Of a DNA stretch of 64,000 bases, positions 18,055 to 26,471 are shown piece after piece. Source of the DNA: HKST-UBA178 sp965223815 (GTDB lineage Bacteria > Pseudomonadota > Gammaproteobacteria > Chromatiales > Chromatiaceae). How positions within the stretch are numbered: the first letter of the stretch is position 1; every line of letters starts with the position of its first letter. Both the position numbers and the translations under genes were made by a program. Below the pieces are notes generated by a model. That model had not been told where the DNA came from, ran no database searches, and saw only the letters and a program-made list of their open reading frames with translations. Location: positions 3,410,001 through 3,474,000 of the forward strand of contig OZ245019.1 in NCBI GenBank assembly GCA_965223815.1, in the 5' to 3' direction.

Positions 18055-18750
18055 ATGAGAATCTCAACGCCATCGGTTTGCTTCTTTCTTACGGTGTTGG
18101 TGACGATGCCTAATTTTGGCTTCGCCACGGTACTCTTCGCCAATCCTGTTCTCGGCACAGATGCTCATAGTAACTCGGTGGCAGCGGCTTTCGGGGCAAG
18201 GCGAGTTGTTCTGGCAGATTTTACCATCCCGGTGGGAGAGAGTTGGGAGATCACTGACTTTCACTGGAACCATATTTGGCAGGAGGAGACGACTCCCGTT
18301 GGCGTCGGTACCGGTATGGAGATGCTGTTTAGAGCCGATGCGGCTGGCACACCAGGTGCTCCTATCACAGGGCTCGTCAATATTACCTCGTACTCAGAAA
18401 TAGCCACCGGTAACTCCTTCTTCGGCAGCGCAGAGGCAACCTCTTCCATTGAATTCGACCCGATATTTCTTGGCGCAGGTACCTATTGGTTCGAGGCTAC
18501 GATCGTCGGCCCAGAGAACAACTTTTGGTTGAACGCTGCGATAAGCGGGAGCGAGCTGTGGTTCGACTATGACGATTTCCCCGGGGGACTTCGCTCCGGC
18601 GATGATCTTGGCTACCTGGATTTGAATTTTACACTAACGGGCAATTCTGTCGTCCCAGAACCGAGTACGTTTGTACTTGTAGTGACGACCCTTGGCATCT
18701 TGCTCATCAGCAGCCAACGACGAAAACAGCGGAGTATTCGCTCACAGTAA
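18055..18750 (+). CDS. PEP-CTERM sorting-domain exported protein
   Basis: 231 residues. A signal peptide (1-25) is followed by a beta-rich domain of about 170 residues with no recognised enzyme motif. The C-terminus has the PEP-CTERM signal: VVPEPS (about 199-204), a hydrophobic segment, and the basic end RRKQR. Such proteins are processed by an exosortase and usually end up in extracellular polysaccharide. No exosortase is in this window, so it must be elsewhere in the genome. GGAGG lies 8 bases before the ATG. Confidence 0.85.
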   Translation: MRISTPSVCFFLTVLVTMPNFGFATVLFANPVLGTDAHSNSVAAAFGARRVVLADFTIPVGESWEITDFHWNHIWQEETTPVGVGTGMEMLFRADAAGTPGAPITGLVNITSYSEIATGNSFFGSAEATSSIEFDPIFLGAGTYWFEATIVGPENNFWLNAAISGSELWFDYDDFPGGLRSGDDLGYLDLNFTLTGNSVVPEPSTFVLVVTTLGILLISSQRRKQRSIRSQ

Positions 18751-19061
18751 ACTCAGCTGGCTGTGATCAATGGAGTGTCCATCGTGAGCAGTACAGGGCT
18801 ACACCACCTATGGCTAGTGTCAACCGCAAACCAGGGTCGATCTATAAAACCGGTAACATACCTTTATCCAAAGCGATATCTCTTGGGAGATTCTTGAGCC
18901 TCGCGGCTTTGCAGCACCAGAATACCAATTGCAGCATGTGTGCATCTGGACTCGGGCAGCACTTTATTCGCACTTAACTCAAGCAACTGAATATTTTCGA
19001 ACTATAAGCACCATGTTTCACGCCCAGAAAAAGCTTGGGCCAACTCCCAACGCGAGTGCGC
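18751..19061. other. intergenic region, no gene seen
   Basis: The convergent spacer between the PEP-CTERM gene and the barrel gene contains no supported gene or clear hairpin. Confidence 0.45.
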
Positions 19062-19979
19062 TCAGAATCTTGCCTCGAAGGTGGCGCCAAAGAAGGGAGC
19101 GGTAGACAGGTCGCTCTTGCTGATCAAGTCGCCAGACGAATCCTCCAAGCGGAGACTTGCACCGGTTTCAGCACCCCCTATGATGCTCAACTTGATTTGA
19201 TCAGCAATTTCATACTGAGCAAGCGCGAACAAGGGTATCGCCTTGTCTTGACCTACCCCATCGGGCCCCGGACCACTGTCATCGAGGCGGAACCTGGTCT
19301 TTTCATATCGTCCTCCCAACACAAACTGCCAGCGCGGATTGTACTTCCAGCGTAACTGGAGACCTGGTCCCCGGGTTGCTGCGAATCCCCCGCCGGTTTC
19401 AAGAGAGACTGTATCGGTGATTTTCCAATCGATGATGAGTATGGGAAACACGCTGGTGCTCGCCTCGATCTCACTGAATACGCCGATTCCTGGGCCGATC
19501 GTAAGCCGATCATTAACCCGATAGGCCGCACCTGCCAGTATCCCGCCGTTCTTACCGTCGTTGAGCGAGGCTCCCGACTCCGCATTAAAGCGCAGTGATG
19601 GGATAGCATAGACCGTCCAGCGCTCGTCGACAAAGTACTGCATAGGCATACTGATGCGCAGGTCCCGGACTCGGTCCCAGGGATCTAGCCCACCGAACCC
19701 GGAGTCGCCACTGAAGTCATAGTTGGTCTCTCCAAAACCCAAGGAGGCGCCTATGCGCCAACGGCCGTAAAACATCCGACCGACACCGGCGCTGATGAAA
19801 TACCGACCGGCGCTCATATCTCCCCCGGAGTCCAGGGAGGCCTCCAACTGTTTCACCGCACCCGCTTGAAATGACCACTGCCATTGTTCACCGCCGGCTC
19901 CGGGGTATTCTCTGGCCATCGATACACTGGAGATTGAGATCAATACCAGAGCAGCGAAACACCGCTTACTAAAATTCAT
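19062..19979 (-). CDS. outer-membrane beta-barrel protein (DUF6268-like)
   Basis: 305 residues with a signal peptide (1-22, ending VSMA). The mature part alternates polar and hydrophobic residues in many short strands with Gly/aromatic patterns and ends in FGATFEARF, with the C-terminal phenylalanine typical of BAM-assembled barrels. GAGGAG is 8 bases before the ATG. It resembles DUF6268-type outer-membrane proteins, whose function is unknown. It is monocistronic. Confidence 0.72.
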   Translation of the reverse strand: MNFSKRCFAALVLISISSVSMAREYPGAGGEQWQWSFQAGAVKQLEASLDSGGDMSAGRYFISAGVGRMFYGRWRIGASLGFGETNYDFSGDSGFGGLDPWDRVRDLRISMPMQYFVDERWTVYAIPSLRFNAESGASLNDGKNGGILAGAAYRVNDRLTIGPGIGVFSEIEASTSVFPILIIDWKITDTVSLETGGGFAATRGPGLQLRWKYNPRWQFVLGGRYEKTRFRLDDSGPGPDGVGQDKAIPLFALAQYEIADQIKLSIIGGAETGASLRLEDSSGDLISKSDLSTAPFFGATFEARF

Positions 19980-20130
19980 CGATGACTCCTCGTTGTTCGG
20001 GTGGGGCTGGCAGGATTTCCCGCCATCATGATAGCGCGGTTCAAAACTCTGTCATAATCAAGGCCAATTATCGGTTTTTTGTCTGGCCGCAAGCTACCCA
20101 AATTAACTGACCAGCCTAATGTAAACTTAC

Positions 20131-21663
20131 TTACTCCGCTTCGGTATACTTAGGTAACAAATCTCCTGTGAAAAACCTTGGCGCTCCCCTGCTAAACGCG
20201 TAGGCAACTCTCAACACCGCCTCGGTAGCGTGTGGCTTGCCGATTATCTGCATGCCTATCGGAACCCCCTCAGAACTGATTTCAACGGGAACGTTTACCA
20301 CGGGACTCCAGTTGAGGATGTTGAACGGTAATGTGTACTGCATTCCCACCGCTTTGGGGAAAGTATTACCCTCTTCTGACAATGCTTCGTCCGCTGTGAA
20401 GTCATAGTCAGCAGGAACGTGACTGGTCGGCATGGTCGGCACTATGATCACATCAATGCCTTTCGCATAAACCTCGTTGGACAGCTTCTCAAACATTCTG
20501 TTGGTCAGCTCTTCTCCTGCCTGGAGCTGCTTGTTGCCATAACCACCGGTAACTGTTTTCTCAATGAAGTGGCTGGCGTAGTGGGTCATTTGATCGGTTT
20601 TGTCCGCATACCCGGTAAACATTCCACCCATTGAACCCGCCAGCGCTATTTGACCGAATATTTCCGTTAGGCTTTGCTTCAGTTCGAAATTGAATTTTAG
20701 CTTTGTGTTGACGGTGGCACCTTGAGCCTTGAGGATTTCGATTGCGTCCGCCATCGCCTTTGTGACATCTTTCGAGGGCTCCACGATACCCATACCCCCT
20801 AGGTAAGCAATCTTCACATCTCCTATGGATTCGTATGTCAGTGGATACTTGGGGGAGGGGGCGACATTGACAGATGCCGGGCCCGGGCTGGCGATCACGT
20901 TGTACATCATCACCATATCCTCAAAGGTGCGCGCCATCGGACCGGTTCCCGAGAAGTGCGCAAACGGAATACCTGTGTGTACATAGCCAAAGGCTGGCTT
21001 GATGCCGTAGAGCCCGTTGAAGGCAGCAGGTATGCGAATAGAGCCTCCCATGTCGGAGCCGGTTGCCAAAGTAACATAACCCGCAGCCAGCGCTGCCCCG
21101 CTACCGCCAGATGATCCCCCTACCGCGTAACTTAAATTCCAAGGATTGCGACTGACTCCCCAGGCGCGGGTGGCAGTAACAAAATTTAGATAAAACTCCG
21201 GTACGGTCGTCTGCATAACGGGAATCGCCCCGGCCGCCCTGAGTTTGGAGACGATTGGATCCGCGTGATCCTTTGGTGGATCGTCTTTATGAATGAGAGA
21301 ACCCTGAGTAACAACCCAGCCTTTATCGTAGTGCTCGTCCTTGACGCCGACCGTGATTCCTTCCAAATCCCGGTAGCTGCCCTCTTGATAGCGCTTGGCA
21401 GATTCCACGGCCAGCTTCATCGCGTTGTCCCAATACGCAACCGTCGCAGCATTGACTTTTTCTTCGGTGCGGTCGTACTCGGCTTTCTGCGCTTGGACCA
21501 CGTCAAGCGGTGTGATATCGCCACGCTTAAAGAGTTCGATTTGCAGGGTAGCGGGCATATAGGCCAGCTCCCTCTGGGAGAATTCTGCTCCATTTACGGG
21601 AGCCAGGGCTCCCCAGAGGAGGAGCGCGAAAAATGAGTTTTTTATTATGAATTTAGTTTGCAT
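20131..21663 (-). CDS. exported amidase-signature hydrolase
   Basis: 510 residues with a signal peptide (1-25, ending PVNG). The catalytic Ser-cisSer-Lys triad of the amidase-signature family is intact: K108 in GVKDEHYDKG, S184 in GGSSGGSG and S208 in GSDMGGSIRIP. These enzymes hydrolyse amides, and an exported member probably acts in the periplasm on peptides, acyl amides or xenobiotic amides. The substrate is unknown. The gene stands alone between the barrel gene and the ChrR regulon. Confidence 0.87.
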   Translation of the reverse strand: MQTKFIIKNSFFALLLWGALAPVNGAEFSQRELAYMPATLQIELFKRGDITPLDVVQAQKAEYDRTEEKVNAATVAYWDNAMKLAVESAKRYQEGSYRDLEGITVGVKDEHYDKGWVVTQGSLIHKDDPPKDHADPIVSKLRAAGAIPVMQTTVPEFYLNFVTATRAWGVSRNPWNLSYAVGGSSGGSGAALAAGYVTLATGSDMGGSIRIPAAFNGLYGIKPAFGYVHTGIPFAHFSGTGPMARTFEDMVMMYNVIASPGPASVNVAPSPKYPLTYESIGDVKIAYLGGMGIVEPSKDVTKAMADAIEILKAQGATVNTKLKFNFELKQSLTEIFGQIALAGSMGGMFTGYADKTDQMTHYASHFIEKTVTGGYGNKQLQAGEELTNRMFEKLSNEVYAKGIDVIIVPTMPTSHVPADYDFTADEALSEEGNTFPKAVGMQYTLPFNILNWSPVVNVPVEISSEGVPIGMQIIGKPHATEAVLRVAYAFSRGAPRFFTGDLLPKYTEAE

Positions 21664-21952
21664 GTTCCCTAATCCCTCTCCTATCCGAACTTTAGCCGCT
21701 CAGCGCGTCACTATAAATCGCGTTTGAGAGCAAATAGCCATGGGTTTATTAGTGTAAAGTTTAGATGATAATCCACAGGGCAAGTCCTTTTCCTGGTCGA
21801 TTTCCAGATATCCAATCAATGGGGGCGTTTCGCCTGATTGAATCGAACAAGGTCTTACCGATAGTATTCACCGGTCAAGGCAGCAAATGACATATGGTTA
21901 ATCCAGTCATGGCCACCAGGGAACGGCACCTAGAGTGACAAACCAGGCGTCT

Positions 21953-22510
21953 CTATCCGGCTTTAAGTAGCAAGGGAACATGCGGTGCTTTCTGTTTTTT
22001 GAAGAAAATGGTTACGTAACCGATGGTCAATCCCAGCTTTTTCAACTTAGCCTTGTTAATCATAACCCCGCCGGGCTGTAGAAACATCCAATCCTCAAAC
22101 TTCACCCGGAGACTCCCCGCCCCGATTTTAAGATCTAGTTGATAGCGCCAGTTCAGGGTGTTACCGAACGCCTGGCCGCGAGCCACCCCCACCACGTCTG
22201 CCGCCCGCCCTACATAGCCGTCGGGGCCTTCCCTTTCAATATGCCAAATGCGCTCATCTTGCTCTCCATCGTCATATTGGAATGTTTCTGTCAAAACCAG
22301 CTGGCCCGATTCACTGCGCCCGTTGATGTTGACAGTGAACTGCCGCCTCACTTTTCCGAAGCGATCCTCAAACAGACCCCAGGCCTTGGTCTCGCCCAGA
22401 AAAAAATCATAGAGATCGAGTTTGGGTTGCCGGGGCTCATGTACCGACGGATGTAACGGCTTATTGTCATCTGCCGGATAATCGATCGTCCGGGGTGTCG
22501 TATGACTCAT
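21953..22510 (-). CDS. DUF3833 protein, member of the local ECF/ChrR regulon
   Basis: 185 residues. The DUF3833 pattern is clear: FFLGETKAWGLFEDRFGKVRRQFTV, LVLTETFQYDDGEQDERIW, GRAADVVGVARGQAFGNTLNWRYQLDL and KFEDWMFLQPGGVMINKAKLKKLGL. Many relatives are lipoproteins, but this copy has no signal peptide. GAGG lies upstream. A TGATCC-N16-CGTA promoter at 22618-22643 places it under the sigma factor encoded divergently next door. The biochemical role of DUF3833 is not established; a function in envelope or lipid response to oxidants is inference. Confidence 0.85.
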   Translation of the reverse strand: MSHTTPRTIDYPADDNKPLHPSVHEPRQPKLDLYDFFLGETKAWGLFEDRFGKVRRQFTVNINGRSESGQLVLTETFQYDDGEQDERIWHIEREGPDGYVGRAADVVGVARGQAFGNTLNWRYQLDLKIGAGSLRVKFEDWMFLQPGGVMINKAKLKKLGLTIGYVTIFFKKQKAPHVPLLLKAG

Positions 22511-22617
22511 GCTGCATACCTCGCCATGTCAACTGGGTTAAGCCTCTTGGAGGCGGCAACGACGGTTGCCACCGGATCTCTTGGGCAAAAAATTTCAAGC
22601 TTCTCTTACACCCAGCT

Positions 22618-22643
22618 TACGCTGAGCACCGGGTATCGGATCA
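22618..22643 (-). promoter_or_regulatory. ECF sigma (ChrR-type) promoter of the DUF3833 gene
   Basis: TGATCC at 22643-22638 and CGTA at 22621-22618 on the minus strand, separated by 16 bases, match the RpoE/ChrR-group consensus and three other promoters in this cluster. It implies a leader of about 100 bases before the DUF3833 start. Confidence 0.8.
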
Positions 22644-22810
22644 TAGCTGGTGTCAAGAGGGGCTATCGGGAGCGCTGCAAAACGCACCGTTCTGTTTTTT
22701 ATGTATATAAAGTTTGCATAGCCCACAGACTAATCCAGCAACGGGCTTACCACGTCTATTTCGAGCTTGAATCAGCGCTGTCAGGCCCCGTGGGCGCATG
22801 CTGACCAAAG

Positions 22811-22836
22811 TGATCCGGAACGGACCCAATTGCGTA
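22811..22836 (+). promoter_or_regulatory. autoregulatory ECF sigma promoter of rpoE-chrR
   Basis: TGATCC (22811-22816), 16 bases, CGTA (22833-22836), directly upstream of the sigma factor gene, indicates self-activation. Confidence 0.82.
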
Positions 22837-22867
22837 ATTGCAGGTAGACATTGAATAGGACGTTGAT

Positions 22868-23467
22868 ATGATGCGAGCCGTAATGACCACATCATCCATA
22901 CCCGCCAAAGCAGCGCAACCATCAAACCAGGAGATGGCGTGCTGGCTCAAAGCTGTTGCTGCAGATCGTGACAAGCGCGCCTTCGAACAGCTGTACGGCC
23001 AATTCGCCCCGAGAATCAAGCATTACATGATGCGCCATGGGGCGGATTATAACTGGGCTGACGATTTAGCCCAGGAGACTATGGTACAGGTGTGGCGGAA
23101 GGCGGAACTTTACGATCCGGGCAAGGCCGCGCCTGCCGCCTGGATTTTCAGGGTAGCGCGTAATCTTCAGATCGACAGGCTGCGAAAGCAAAAAATGCAC
23201 GAAGTGGAACTTACGGCGGAAGCAGATCGCGCGGACGAGGGCGTCGAGGGGCACGAGCGTACACTAGACAGCCCTGACACCGACAAAATCAGGACACTGG
23301 TGAACACCCTCCCGCCGGAGCAGATGGATGTGGTGCGGCTGGCGTTTTTCGAGGGACTGAGCCATACCGAGATCGGTCAGAGGCTCTCTGTTCCCCTCGG
23401 CACAGTTAAATCGCGGTTGCGACTAGCCTTCGGCAAGTTACGGCAAGCGATGGGAGAGAAGATATGA
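22868..23467 (+). CDS. rpoE: ECF sigma factor (RpoE/ChrR-partner, ECF11-like)
   Basis: 199 residues. Region 2 (about 38-105) contains DDLAQETMVQVWRKAELYDPGKAAPAAWIFRVARNLQIDRLR, and region 4 (about 145-195) contains LPPEQMDVVRLAFFEGLSHTEIGQRLSVPLGTVKSRLRLA. The stop overlaps the start of the anti-sigma gene by 4 bases (ATGA). In Rhodobacter sphaeroides the equivalent pair answers singlet oxygen. Four matching promoters nearby define its local targets: itself, DUF3833, a small membrane protein and glutathione peroxidase. ATG 22868 is taken; ATGs at 22871 and 22883 are possible. Confidence 0.92.
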   Translation: MMRAVMTTSSIPAKAAQPSNQEMACWLKAVAADRDKRAFEQLYGQFAPRIKHYMMRHGADYNWADDLAQETMVQVWRKAELYDPGKAAPAAWIFRVARNLQIDRLRKQKMHEVELTAEADRADEGVEGHERTLDSPDTDKIRTLVNTLPPEQMDVVRLAFFEGLSHTEIGQRLSVPLGTVKSRLRLAFGKLRQAMGEKI

Positions 23468-24123
23468 AAACATTAAACCACCACCCCGACTTTTCTACCA
23501 TAATGGCATATGGTGCGGGAGCTCTAGGCGAAGGTTTTTCGCTGGTACTCGCGGCTCACGCAGAGCTTTGTCCTCAATGCCGGAAACAGCTGGCTGAGAC
23601 CGAAACTCTGGGCGGAGAGTTACTAAATGAATTGGAACCTGTAGAGATGGCGGCCGACGATTTGTCTGGTTTTTGGCAAAAACTGGCAGCCACTCCTGAG
23701 GCCATCAATCCAGCGCCACGGAAAACCATACCTGAACCAGGGATACCGTCGGTGCTGGCGCCCTACATGGAGGAAGGCTTAGAGTCTCTGCGGTGGCGCA
23801 GCCTGGTGCCCGGTATAAAGCAGCACGTGTTAGAAGGAGTTGATAGCGGTAAAGGAAGCGTTCGGCTGCTGTCGATTGCACCCGGTACCACCATTCCCCA
23901 CCACACTCACGGTGGCGGGGAACTTACACTGGTGCTCAGAGGATCCTATACAGATGAGATTGGCAAATTCCAGAGCGGAGATATTGCCGATCTAGACCCA
24001 TCCGTTCATCATCAGCCGGTTGCTGATCCTGGCGAGCCCTGCGTCTGTCTGGTAGCGACTGACCAACGCCTGCACTTCTCCGGCATGTTCAGCCGAATGC
24101 TGCAGCCGCTTATCGGCATTTGA
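23464..24123 (+). CDS. chrR: ChrR-type zinc anti-sigma factor with cupin domain
   Basis: 219 residues. The N-terminal zinc anti-sigma domain has the HxxxCxxC site (H32, C36, C39; H7 is the likely fourth ligand). The C-terminal cupin (about 105-195) has IPHHTHGGGELTLVLRGSYTDE and HHQP, the second metal site of ChrR proteins. It should hold the sigma factor inactive until an oxidant signal. It is translationally coupled to the sigma gene and followed by a strong stem-loop. Confidence 0.93.
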   Translation: MKTLNHHPDFSTIMAYGAGALGEGFSLVLAAHAELCPQCRKQLAETETLGGELLNELEPVEMAADDLSGFWQKLAATPEAINPAPRKTIPEPGIPSVLAPYMEEGLESLRWRSLVPGIKQHVLEGVDSGKGSVRLLSIAPGTTIPHHTHGGGELTLVLRGSYTDEIGKFQSGDIADLDPSVHHQPVADPGEPCVCLVATDQRLHFSGMFSRMLQPLIGI

Positions 24124-24133
24124 TCCCTCCCCT

Positions 24134-24175
24134 ATTCGAAGGTCATCCATGGCATGGTACGGGTGACCTTCGAAT
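24134..24175 (+). terminator. terminator-like hairpin after chrR
   Basis: A perfect 12-bp stem ATTCGAAGGTCA / TGACCTTCGAAT, extendable inward by about 3 pairs, lies 10 bases after the chrR stop. No clear T-run follows, so termination may be weak or the hairpin may protect the mRNA end. Confidence 0.55.
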
Positions 24176-24402
24176 GAAAATCCGAATAGATAGAAATCCC
24201 GGCTGATCGGCGGGAACTTAAAACAAGTTAACGGCGCTCATCTTCAAGTAGTCGACTTAGCAGTCATCTTCAAACTCGCTAACGTATCATGCGTATTCAT
24301 GTCGCTGTGCAACCCCCCTTTCCTCGAATCACTCAATAGACTGCGCTAACAAAGCCATCCGCGCTGGCTATCGCCCCAGCCACTATGGCAAGTGGAAGCC
24401 GA

Positions 24403-24428
24403 TGATCCGTTAACCGGTGTCCTGCGTA
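24403..24428 (+). promoter_or_regulatory. ECF sigma promoter of the small membrane protein gene
   Basis: TGATCC (24403-24408), 16 bases, CGTA (24425-24428), 40 bases upstream of the start codon at 24468. Confidence 0.8.
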
Positions 24429-24467
24429 GTAATAAATAAGAAACATAATCCGGAGAGGAGAAGAGAG

Positions 24468-24722
24468 ATGAGCACTATTATCGAAGGCTACGGCAGAACA
24501 GATGAATTGACATTCGGCAGCAATGTAGCGCAAAGGCGAATGGCCCGAGCAGAGGCTCAGTCAGAGAAGTGGGAACCACTGCTGATCATGGCCTATCTGT
24601 TGACCATGGTCGCCACGACGATTACGGGCTTAACAGGGCATTTTCCCTGGTTGATGGTTCCATTCGCTGCGCTGCTGGCTATGCTGGTTCTACGGCCTTC
24701 CGTTTCACTGAACGACGACTGA
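24468..24722 (+). CDS. small two-span membrane protein, ECF regulon member
   Basis: 84 residues from ATG 24468, chosen because GGAGAGGAG lies just upstream; an in-frame start at 24417 overlaps the promoter. The first 35 residues are polar and charged, then two hydrophobic segments (about 38-55 and 58-75) form a likely membrane hairpin, with a short acidic tail. I do not recognise a family. Its promoter puts it with the oxidant-response genes, so it may be a membrane-protecting or sensing component. Confidence 0.75.
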   Translation: MSTIIEGYGRTDELTFGSNVAQRRMARAEAQSEKWEPLLIMAYLLTMVATTITGLTGHFPWLMVPFAALLAMLVLRPSVSLNDD

Positions 24723-24732
24723 CACACTGCTG

Positions 24733-25278
24733 CTACATGTTGAGCGCCCGTACTATGTCGTTTTCAAGAGCACTGCCAAGAGGTTTGATCCTTGACCCGT
24801 AATAGCTGACTTGCATGCCGTCCCTAGAGACCAAGTACTTATTGAAATTCCAGGTCGGTGTTTTTCCAGTCTTTTGTGCAAGTCGTTTAAACAGCGGGTT
24901 GGCATTCGGGCCCATCACCGAACTGGGCGCCAACATGGTGAAAGTCACACCGTAATTGATAAAGCATACCTTAGCTGTCTCACGCTCATCTTTTGCCTCC
25001 TGAAAAAAGTCGTTCGAGGGAAAACCGACAATTTCCAAACCGTCGTCCTTGTATTTCTTGTACAGCGCCTCTAGCCCCTTGAATTGGGAGGTAAAACCGC
25101 AATGGCTGGCGGTATTGACAACCAGCACAACCTTGTCCTCGTAATCGCTGCAGAAATCCACGCGATCTTTGGACCTCAGTTTGTCCGCCTCATAGTCGAG
25201 CAGCGCCCCGCAGGTTGCAGCTGCCTGACCGGCGAAAAACACTAAGGGAATTGCGATAACTACTGACCTAAATCTCAT
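24733..25278 (-). CDS. exported glutathione peroxidase-family protein (Cys type)
   Basis: 181 residues with a signal peptide (1-21). The active-site block NTASHCGFT has cysteine C60 in place of selenocysteine. FPSNDF (86-91) replaces the usual FPCNQF, so the second resolving-type cysteine is absent there. The WNFNKYLV block is present. It should reduce hydroperoxides in the periplasm with thiol donors. A TGATCC-N16-CGTA promoter at 25362-25387 ties it to the neighbouring sigma/ChrR pair. Confidence 0.88.
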   Translation of the reverse strand: MRFRSVVIAIPLVFFAGQAAATCGALLDYEADKLRSKDRVDFCSDYEDKVVLVVNTASHCGFTSQFKGLEALYKKYKDDGLEIVGFPSNDFFQEAKDERETAKVCFINYGVTFTMLAPSSVMGPNANPLFKRLAQKTGKTPTWNFNKYLVSRDGMQVSYYGSRIKPLGSALENDIVRALNM

Positions 25279-25361
25279 CTCTCTATCTCCCGCATTCGGT
25301 TTCTCTGAGGTGTTTACTTCGTTGATCGATAAAACCGGAAAAAACTCAGCCTAATTATAGG

Positions 25362-25387
25362 TACGTCGTCAGAAGACTCGTGGATCA
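25362..25387 (-). promoter_or_regulatory. ECF sigma promoter of the glutathione peroxidase gene
   Basis: On the minus strand TGATCC (25387-25382), 16 bases, CGTA (25365-25362), giving a leader of about 80 bases. Confidence 0.78.
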
Positions 25388-25487
25388 CACACAAATCAAT
25401 TTCCTTACACCAGCCGATGGACCCTGACCCATTGAACTATTAATATCTCCAGTTGACGGGAACCCATTTTTCACAGGAGGCATGCGC

Positions 25488-25934
25488 ATGTCGGACGATC
25501 TTCTCAGCATTTTGGAGCAATCTCAGTTGTTTCGTGAATTCACCCCGCAACAACTTGAAGATGTCATGGTACACATGCAACCCAAGGCGATCACTCTTGA
25601 TGCTGGAAAACATGTATACGATAAGGGGGAGCCTGCGGACCGGTGCTGGTTGATACAATCGGGCAATCTGGTAGTAAAGCGTGCAAGTCTGCGCACACCG
25701 TTTCGCAAAATGATTTATCACACAGGTGCGGTAACCGGCATACAGGGATTGGCAGATCCTGGATCAAAACGCGCGGTCACCATGATAGCGGAGGATGAAG
25801 TAAGGCTTGTGGAAATCACTCATGAGGGAACCCTTCTACTGGAAAATGAGACTCAGCTACAGCTATGGAAAAACGTCTCCAGGCTTCTACTGCACAAACT
25901 CTTCCTCTGTCTCTCCAGAGAGTCGTTCGATTAA
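25488..25934 (+). CDS. stand-alone cyclic-nucleotide-binding-fold protein
   Basis: 148 residues. The beta-barrel pattern of the CRP N-terminal domain is visible (LFREFTPQQLEDVMVHMQPKAITLDAGKHVYDKGEPADRCWLIQSG, broken here by family convention; further strands follow), but no helix-turn-helix comes after it. It therefore probably senses a ligand or partner without binding DNA. AGGAGG lies 1 base before ATG 25482 and 7 bases before ATG 25488, so 25488 is the better start. The partner is unknown. Confidence 0.72.
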   Translation: MSDDLLSILEQSQLFREFTPQQLEDVMVHMQPKAITLDAGKHVYDKGEPADRCWLIQSGNLVVKRASLRTPFRKMIYHTGAVTGIQGLADPGSKRAVTMIAEDEVRLVEITHEGTLLLENETQLQLWKNVSRLLLHKLFLCLSRESFD

Positions 25935-26471
25935 GCCGCTGATCCACAACGCGATATTCGGAGCATTTGATCACCGGCCTACCGTTGACCGGGCCGGTGT
26001 CAATGATGATGGCCCGGTCGGGCGTTGACACCAAACGAGAGAGTCTGTCCAACATTACTGGAAGATGAGTGCCGATCCAGAATGCGAAAATCCAGCTTAA
26101 ATGAATCGCAGGCAACCAGCTCAACTGGTCTGTAACCGGCTTACGGAAAGTCACCGGGACTCACTTTGCGCGGTCCCAGCCTATCGCTGAAAATTGCCCT
26201 CAAGTTCATATTGTTGAGATGCTCTTATGCGAGGGTATCCCCTGCCTGAGACCATAATAGCTCGGCCCGGGTAGGTTCCAATTTCGGAGCGCAAAATCAC
26301 CGCTTCATCGGCACGCAGTATAACGACGGTTTCGCTGCTGCGATTCAACAGGTTAGACGCCACTGCGGCCACTTCATCGGGAATGGCAAAGCTTTCCTGC
26401 GCCTTAATTGTCAGGAGAGTGTTGTAAACACTACAAAAGAAAAAAGGGGAATGACGCTAAGCTTGGGAAGA
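25935..26471. other. intergenic region with two competing stem-loops
   Basis: No gene is supported. Two perfect stems share bases: CACCGGCC (25972-25979) with GGCCGGTG (25992-25999), and GACCGGGCC (25987-25995) with GGCCCGGTC (26011-26019). They cannot form together. A leftward frame at 26181-26372 has a fragment LLNRSSETVVILRADEAV that faintly recalls ExbD/TolR, but it has no good start. Confidence 0.4.

Noticed and set aside
26181..26372. Short leftward frame with LLNRSSETVVILRADEAV, faintly like ExbD/TolR.
   Set aside because: There is no membrane segment, no start with a ribosome site and no ExbB or TonB gene nearby; the resemblance covers under 20 residues.
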